From: JAJXZP01 sp963787185 | GTDB taxonomy: Bacteria; Spirochaetota; Spirochaetia; Treponematales; Rectinemataceae | DNA: 64,000 bases | Reading direction: 5' to 3' | Assembly (NCBI GenBank): GCA_963787185.1 | Contig: CAWBCC010000019.1 | Coordinates: forward strand, 54,804-118,803 | Position numbers and translations under genes: made by a program | Shown here: positions 60,056 to 64,000 of the stretch, piece by piece | How positions within the stretch are numbered: the first letter of the stretch is position 1 | Layout of the letters: each line of letters opens with the position of its first letter | Notes under the pieces: model-generated | Databases searched by the model: none | The model's input: the letters and a program-made list of their open reading frames with translations, nothing else | Told to the model about the DNA's origin: nothing

Positions 60056-61627
60056 ATGAAAGTCACGTCACCGAGCGAGTCCCGGGTTCTCCCCGCGACG
60101 ATACTGGCGTCGAGCATGGCCTTCATCGACGGTACCGCGCTCAACGTGGCTCTCCCCGTCATACAGACGGGCCTTGGCGCGTCGGGGGCGCAGCTCCTCT
60201 GGGTGGCCAATGTCTATCTGGTGGTCCTGGCTTCGTTCATCCTCGTGGGGGGAAGCCTCGGCGACCGCCTGGGACGCAGGCGGGTATTCGGGGCGGGAAT
60301 ACTCCTCTTCACCGCCTCCTCCTGCGCCTGCGGTCTCTCGCCTTCCATCCGCTTCCTGATCGGCGCCCGGGCCGTCCAGGGGCTCGGCGGGGCCCTGATG
60401 ATCCCGGGCAGTCTCTCGATCATCACCGCGAGCATCGCCCCCGAGCGCCGGGGTCGGGCCATCGGCACCTGGTCGGCGGTCACCACGCTGGTCACCGTCG
60501 TCGGACCCGCCCTCGGCGGCGTTCTCTCCGATCTCGGGCTCTGGAGGGCCGTCTTTCTCATCAACCTGCCGCTCGGGATCGCGGCCTCGCTGCTGACGGC
60601 CAGAGTGCCCGAAAGCCGCGACGCGGAGCTTCGGGGAAGGATCGACCTGCCGGGCGCGGCCCTCGCGACCCTGGCTCTCGCGGCCCTCGCCTACGGATTC
60701 ATCGAGGCTCCGGCTCTGGGCTTTTCGGACCCGAGGATATTCCTGGGTCTCGCCCTCGGCCTCCTCGCCGCCGTCGGCTTCCTGGTCGTGGAGCGGAAGC
60801 TGGACGCGCCGATGCTGCCGCTCTCGATCTTCGCCTCGAGGGATTTCACCGGCGCGAACCTTCTCACGCTTTTCCTCTACGGCGCACTGAGCGCCGCCAC
60901 CTTGTTCATGTCTCTCGACCTGGTCCAGGTCCAGGGTTACACGAAGACCCAGGCGGGTCTGGCCTTCATGCCCTTCGCCCTCCTTCTCGCCCTGCTCTCG
61001 CGCTGGGCCGGAGGCCTGGCCGATCGGCACGGCCCGCGCCTCCTCCTGAGCCTGGGGCCCGCCGTCACCGGGTTCGGCTTTCTCGCGATTTCCTTCGCGG
61101 GCCTGACGGCGGGGCCCCGGGAATACTGGACCGCATTTCTGCCGGGCATCCTTCTGTTCGGCGGAGGAATGGGCCTGACGGTCGCGCCGCTCAGCTCCAC
61201 GGTCATGGGCGCCCTCCCGCACCGCCTCTCCGGAACGGCCTCGGGCGTCAACAACGCGGTCTCGCGCGCGGCGGGAGCGCTCGCGATCGCCGTCCTGGGC
61301 TCGGTCGCGCTCTTCGTCTTTTCCGGAGCGCTCGCCGCGGCGGCCGCGCGCTCCGGGCTCGACCCGGCGGCGAGCGCGGGTCTTCTCGCCTCGGCCCACG
61401 ACCTCGGGGCGGCGAAGCCGCCGCCCGGACTCGATGCGGCGGCGGCCGAATCCGCGAAGCGTGCCGTCGCCCTCTCCTTCGCCCGGGCCTTCCGGGTCCT
61501 GATGCTCGCCTGTTCGGCCATGGCCTTCGCGAGTTCGCTCTCCGCGGCCCTCGTCATCGGGCGCCGCGCCGACTCTACCCGCGGCGCGGAGGCTCGGACC
61601 GAAGCAGGGGAGGGCGCCCCCCTATAG
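60056..61627 (+). CDS. DHA2-family (14-TM) MFS exporter
   Basis: 523 residues, about 13-14 helices. Motif A 'LVGGSLGDRLGRRRVFGAGI', 'FLIGARAVQGLGGALMIPGSLSII' (motif B with Arg, split) and motif C 'WSAVTTLVTVVGPALGG' are clear. 'VNVALPVIQ'-type N-terminus ('GTALNVALPVIQTGLGASG') is typical for EmrB/QacA proteins. It likely extrudes drugs or toxic metabolites by proton antiport. Its 3' end is the last high-GC gene before the AT-rich island. No regulator is adjacent. Confidence 0.9.
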   Translation: MKVTSPSESRVLPATILASSMAFIDGTALNVALPVIQTGLGASGAQLLWVANVYLVVLASFILVGGSLGDRLGRRRVFGAGILLFTASSCACGLSPSIRFLIGARAVQGLGGALMIPGSLSIITASIAPERRGRAIGTWSAVTTLVTVVGPALGGVLSDLGLWRAVFLINLPLGIAASLLTARVPESRDAELRGRIDLPGAALATLALAALAYGFIEAPALGFSDPRIFLGLALGLLAAVGFLVVERKLDAPMLPLSIFASRDFTGANLLTLFLYGALSAATLFMSLDLVQVQGYTKTQAGLAFMPFALLLALLSRWAGGLADRHGPRLLLSLGPAVTGFGFLAISFAGLTAGPREYWTAFLPGILLFGGGMGLTVAPLSSTVMGALPHRLSGTASGVNNAVSRAAGALAIAVLGSVALFVFSGALAAAAARSGLDPAASAGLLASAHDLGAAKPPPGLDAAAAESAKRAVALSFARAFRVLMLACSAMAFASSLSAALVIGRRADSTRGAEARTEAGEGAPL

Positions 61628-61793
61628 AAATCGATTCTCAATTATTCGTCAGGGCGCCGTTGGAGCTCGTATCGGCATCGGCCGTCGAGCTGTAGCTGGA
61701 GGTACGTTCTAGAGATTCCATGGAAGCATTCGATCGAAGCTGATTGAGGAGTCGGAGGCGCTGACCAGGCATGTGCCGGGTGAACTGGGTCGT

Positions 61794-61937
61794 TTACGCG
61801 ACAGAGGATATTTCGTATTCAACTCCGGTTATTTTGTTTCCAGCCTGGACATTTTTATTTTCAGATTCGAGATGCTTCATTTCGTGCTTCAATCGCCGGA
61901 TAGTTTCGTCGGCGTAATCGACTAAGAGGACAAGCAC
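61794..61937 (-). CDS. Possible small membrane-anchored coiled-coil protein (or gene remnant)
   Basis: The minus strand reads about 47 residues from GTG 61937: 'VLVLLVDYADETIRRLKHEM', then a charged heptad-like stretch (KHLESENKN) and a short tail ending ISSVA. The frame stays open upstream to about 62000 with further hydrophobic residues (KALLIVV), giving one transmembrane helix plus a coiled coil, but no ATG or RBS is there. It may be the 3' end of a truncated gene. Codon use fits the AT-rich island better than the flanking core genes. Confidence 0.3.
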   Translation of the reverse strand: MLVLLVDYADETIRRLKHEMKHLESENKNVQAGNKITGVEYEISSVA

Positions 61938-62037
61938 GACTATGAGAAGCGCTTTGGTAGGGGACTTCGTACCAAGAGCCCTAGAAGTGCGAGCCGAAGC
62001 GCTGTACTATCCGAATAAAGGAAATAGATGAAAGACA

Positions 62038-62069
62038 CTTTTTCAAAAATCGGATGACTTTTGAAAAAG
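62038..62069. repeat. 11-bp inverted repeat upstream of the island ATPase gene
   Basis: CTTTTTCAAAA (62038-62048) and TTTTGAAAAAG (62059-62069) are perfect complements separated by 10 bp. As RNA it could be a weak terminator hairpin for either strand; as DNA it could be an operator 80 bp before the ATPase start. Confidence 0.55.
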
Positions 62070-62149
62070 CTATCCTAAAATTGTTCGGGATTTAAATTGT
62101 CCCACGTTGCATGAATCCATTCTGCCGTCGGCGTTCAAGGAGAAAGGCA

Positions 62150-63158
62150 ATGGGATTTAGTTCGCTCAGAATTTCAGGGCTTTCGAGCGTTCGAAGACTT
62201 TCGGGTTGAAGGCTTTGGGAATGTCAACTTGATCGTCGGACGCAATAATGCGGGCAAAACCTCGCTACTCGAAGCGTTGCTACTCATAACGGGAATGTCA
62301 AATCCAGGTCTTCCAGTCGCTATACACAATTGGCGAGATCTCATTCTGGCGGAAGCTGGTGATTTCCAATTCATGTTCCACAATCTTGACTTTGGCAATA
62401 CCATCTATATTACTGCCGCCCAATTTGACGGGAAGTCACGAAAACTCAAAATTGAACCTCAATATGGCATCGGCCCTGGAAGCATCTTTCCCGGCAGCCT
62501 TGTCCCTGGAGTAAGCGCCGTATCTGGCGGCCTTATTCAGGGGCCGCAGGGAGCCCAAGGAGTCGTTCCCTCCGGCGAGACTGGCGGAAACAAAAAAATT
62601 GGGTCCCATCCATTGGCTTCTACATTACTTAACAAGAACATCACAGGAGTTCAACTCTCTTTCACGACGCCAGAGGGCAATTCGCTAGCTACTAACGTCA
62701 GCGTCCTCAAAAAAATAGAACCAAGAGTCCAACGCATTGATATTGGGACTCGAGGTATGCTCTGGGTTGACATTGGACTCGATACATTGGCTCCCATCAA
62801 CATTCTTGGCGACGGATTTAGGCACATATTCACCATACTTGCCTCGCTTTATACGGCTCAAGATGGTGTGCTAATCATCGATGAAATCGAAAATGGCTTG
62901 CATCATTCCACCTTGGAAGTAATGTGGGATGCGTTGTTAAAGGCCAGCCACGACTACAATGTCCAGGTTTTTGCCACAACGCATTCCTACGAATGTGTTG
63001 TGGCTTATGCTGACGCACTGGAAAAGCAGTATCCCATGGATTCCGATTCTGCCAAACTTTTTCGGCTGGAGAGAATGGCCGAGGGCGGCCATAGAGCTGT
63101 TCAATATCCATCCAAAGTCATAAGAACAGCACTTGATCAAGGATATGAGGTTCGATAA
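62150..63158 (+). CDS. AAA/OLD-type ATPase of a putative two-gene defence system (apparent 5' frameshift)
   Basis: The best start is ATG 62150 with AGGAG seven bases before it, but that frame stops after 19 codons. Dropping one T from TTT at 62156-62158 joins it to the main frame and gives a normal family N-terminus: 'LVRSEFQGFRAFEDFRVEGF' then 'NVNLIVGRNNAGKTSLLEAL'. Without this, the first possible start (TTG 62229) lies inside Walker A. Walker A is GRNNAGKT (62238-62261); a Gly/Pro-rich stretch lies at about 62466-62610; a signature-like 'LGDGFRHIFTILASL' precedes Walker B 'VLIIDEIENGLHH', and 'VFATTHSYEC' has the H-loop His. This is the AAA_15/AAA_21 (OLD, RecF-like) layout. About 335 residues if restored. 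The next gene overlaps by 1 nt. Confidence 0.75.
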
Positions 63159-63682
63159 TGGTCACACGAACGTTACCTCCTCCCCAGGTATTGACCTCCG
63201 ATCGATTACTCGCAGCTGAGGGCCTTGATGAATGCAATTTTTTCGCAGCATTAATGAAGCAACTGCCTCTTCGAGACGTACAAATCAGAAATGTCGGTGG
63301 CAACATTAAGTTTGATGAGGAGTTTGAGGCCCTTCAGAGAATGGAAGGCTTCGATGGATTAACGGCTATAGGTGTTGTGCGCGATGCGGAACAGGATCCT
63401 GCCGAGAAAGCTTTCAAAAGCGTATGTCACACTCTTGAGAAATTTGGTTTACCGTTCCCCACCGCTCCAGGCAAGGTCAGCCATGCGAAGGTTCCTTCCG
63501 TGGGCATCTTTATTATGCCCGACAACGCTTCTTTGGGAATGCTCGAAGATCTCTGCTTAGCAACGCTTCATGGGCTTCCCATTGAAGATTGCCTTGAACG
63601 CTATATTACTTGTTTTTTTCCTGCTCAAAGACCGGAAGAAAACCAGTACTTCAGGCCTTCCAAAGTAAACTATTCTCACTGA
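63158..63682 (+). CDS. DUF3226-type TOPRIM-like protein, partner of the ATPase
   Basis: 174 residues; the start overlaps the ATPase stop (TAATG), so translation is coupled. 'LLAAEGLDECNFFAALMKQL' supplies the TOPRIM Glu, 'TAIGVVRDAEQDPAEKAF' the acidic D-x-E/D pair, and 'GIFIMPDNASLGMLEDLCLA' is the DUF3226 signature segment. DUF3226 is a TOPRIM-like family usually next to AAA ATPases, by analogy a nuclease effector. Family members normally run 30-50 residues beyond this point with a 'SK-x-AxLA' helix; here 'RPSKVNYSH' ends abruptly, so the C-terminus may be truncated. The first residues lack a hydrophobic signal. Confidence 0.7.
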   Translation: MVTRTLPPPQVLTSDRLLAAEGLDECNFFAALMKQLPLRDVQIRNVGGNIKFDEEFEALQRMEGFDGLTAIGVVRDAEQDPAEKAFKSVCHTLEKFGLPFPTAPGKVSHAKVPSVGIFIMPDNASLGMLEDLCLATLHGLPIEDCLERYITCFFPAQRPEENQYFRPSKVNYSH

Positions 63683-64000
63683 AGGGTACATCTTTCGGTC
63701 GGAATATTTTTCATGGATTTTTCTTTCCCTTCACGCAAAGCCGGTTGATTCCTATTCGCGGAACCTCTTTACACGATGCAGACACGTTTCTAACGAACCT
63801 CAAACTACCGAGGCCGTTGGTCTCGTCGCACCTATCACAGGTGCCGTCAAAATGTGCACGAAACCACACGACTCAAAGCAACCGACGACGCGTCTTCACT
63901 GTTTTCGTATCATAACAATGGCGTGATTCTCGCATATCGTTTTATTCTGTCAAGATGAAATTCCGAAAAAGTCGCGGAATTGCGGCGCGTGCCGAATTAT
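63683..64000. other. AT-rich sequence after the ATPase/TOPRIM pair, no gene seen
   Basis: 318 bp to the window edge without a credible coding frame on either strand. A TTGACA at about 63947-63952 on the minus strand could be part of a promoter reading leftward but no gene follows it here. No terminator hairpin is obvious after the DUF3226 stop. Confidence 0.4.

Larger units (their letters stand above)
61628..62149. other. Composition change and gene-poor stretch at island edge
   Basis: About 520 bp in which base composition falls from GC-rich to AT-rich (clear from about 61.8 kb). It holds a possible small or truncated membrane-protein gene on the minus strand, an 11-bp inverted repeat and the ribosome-binding region of the ATPase gene (AAGGAG at 62137-62142). 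No integrase, tRNA or direct repeat was recognised at this junction. Confidence 0.5.

Noticed and set aside
61940..62030. 29-codon plus-strand frame starting MRSALVGDF
   Set aside because: Short, no RBS, no family likeness, and antisense to a more protein-like frame.
63683..63915. Plus-strand frame overlapping the end of the DUF3226 gene (about 100 codons)
   Set aside because: Composition is random-like, there is no RBS, and it matches no expected DUF3226 C-terminal sequence.
1..64000. CRISPR arrays, insertion sequences, integrases, rRNA
   Set aside because: No regularly spaced repeats, transposase or integrase motifs, or rRNA-like sequence was seen on reading both strands.

Overview
The window looks like chromosomal DNA from a high-GC free-living or environmental spirochaete (Treponema/Spirochaeta type). 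The best taxonomic clue is the run TatT (TPR lipoprotein) - DctP - fused DctQM at 34848-38720, the arrangement known from Treponema pallidum tp0956-tp0958. Consistent with this are many small outer-membrane beta-barrel and ankyrin proteins with signal peptides, a vWA protein with a proline-rich linker, and a membrane class III adenylate cyclase. There is one tRNA (Arg, UCU) and no rRNA, insertion sequence or CRISPR array.

Layout. 1-5.8 kb: end of an MFS exporter, a TetR operon (regulator, lipoprotein, outer-membrane protein), an Acg-type nitroreductase lipoprotein and an adenylate cyclase. 5.8-14.3 kb: a decayed ferredoxin remnant, two membrane diguanylate cyclases, arsenate reductase, two NlpC/P60-type hydrolases, tRNA-Arg, a DHA2 exporter and Hsp20. 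14.4-31.3 kb: a large L-arabinose regulon. A minus-strand arm takes up and hydrolyses arabino-oligosaccharides (GH127, two CUT1 permeases, binding protein, AraR-like GntR/LacI regulator, AraM). A plus-strand arm imports L-arabinose and converts it to D-xylulose-5-P (LacI regulator, binding protein, permease, ATPase, araB, araA, araD). Palindromic operators sit before both regulators. 31.3-38.7 kb: CsgG-domain and barrel proteins, TerC, RNase HI and the TRAP system. 38.8-48.9 kb: a heterodimeric ABC exporter, a ClC antiporter, a BioYMN biotin transporter and a FecR/DUF6600-like protein. 48.9-52.3 kb: nadCAB for de novo NAD. 52.4-61.6 kb: outer-membrane and ankyrin proteins, an Nramp-like transporter behind a structured leader RNA and coupled to a soluble PRC/MgtE_N/CBS protein, a vWA protein and another DHA2 exporter.

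From about 61.7 kb the DNA becomes clearly AT-richer and codon use changes. This end looks like an acquired island. It carries an OLD/AAA-type ATPase followed, with a 1-nt overlap, by a DUF3226-type TOPRIM-like protein. That pair resembles known ATPase+TOPRIM anti-phage systems (PARIS, Gabija, OLD) but is not clearly any of them, and it is the best candidate here for an undescribed system. Its first gene shows an apparent 1-nt frameshift right after the start codon.

The second most interesting locus is the Nramp-like/MgtE_N-CBS pair. The transporter lacks the usual transition-metal ligands, its partner carries Mg2+-sensor-type domains, and its ribosome-binding site can pair with upstream leader sequence. 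Together this suggests a Mg2+ (or other hard-cation) uptake module under RNA control.
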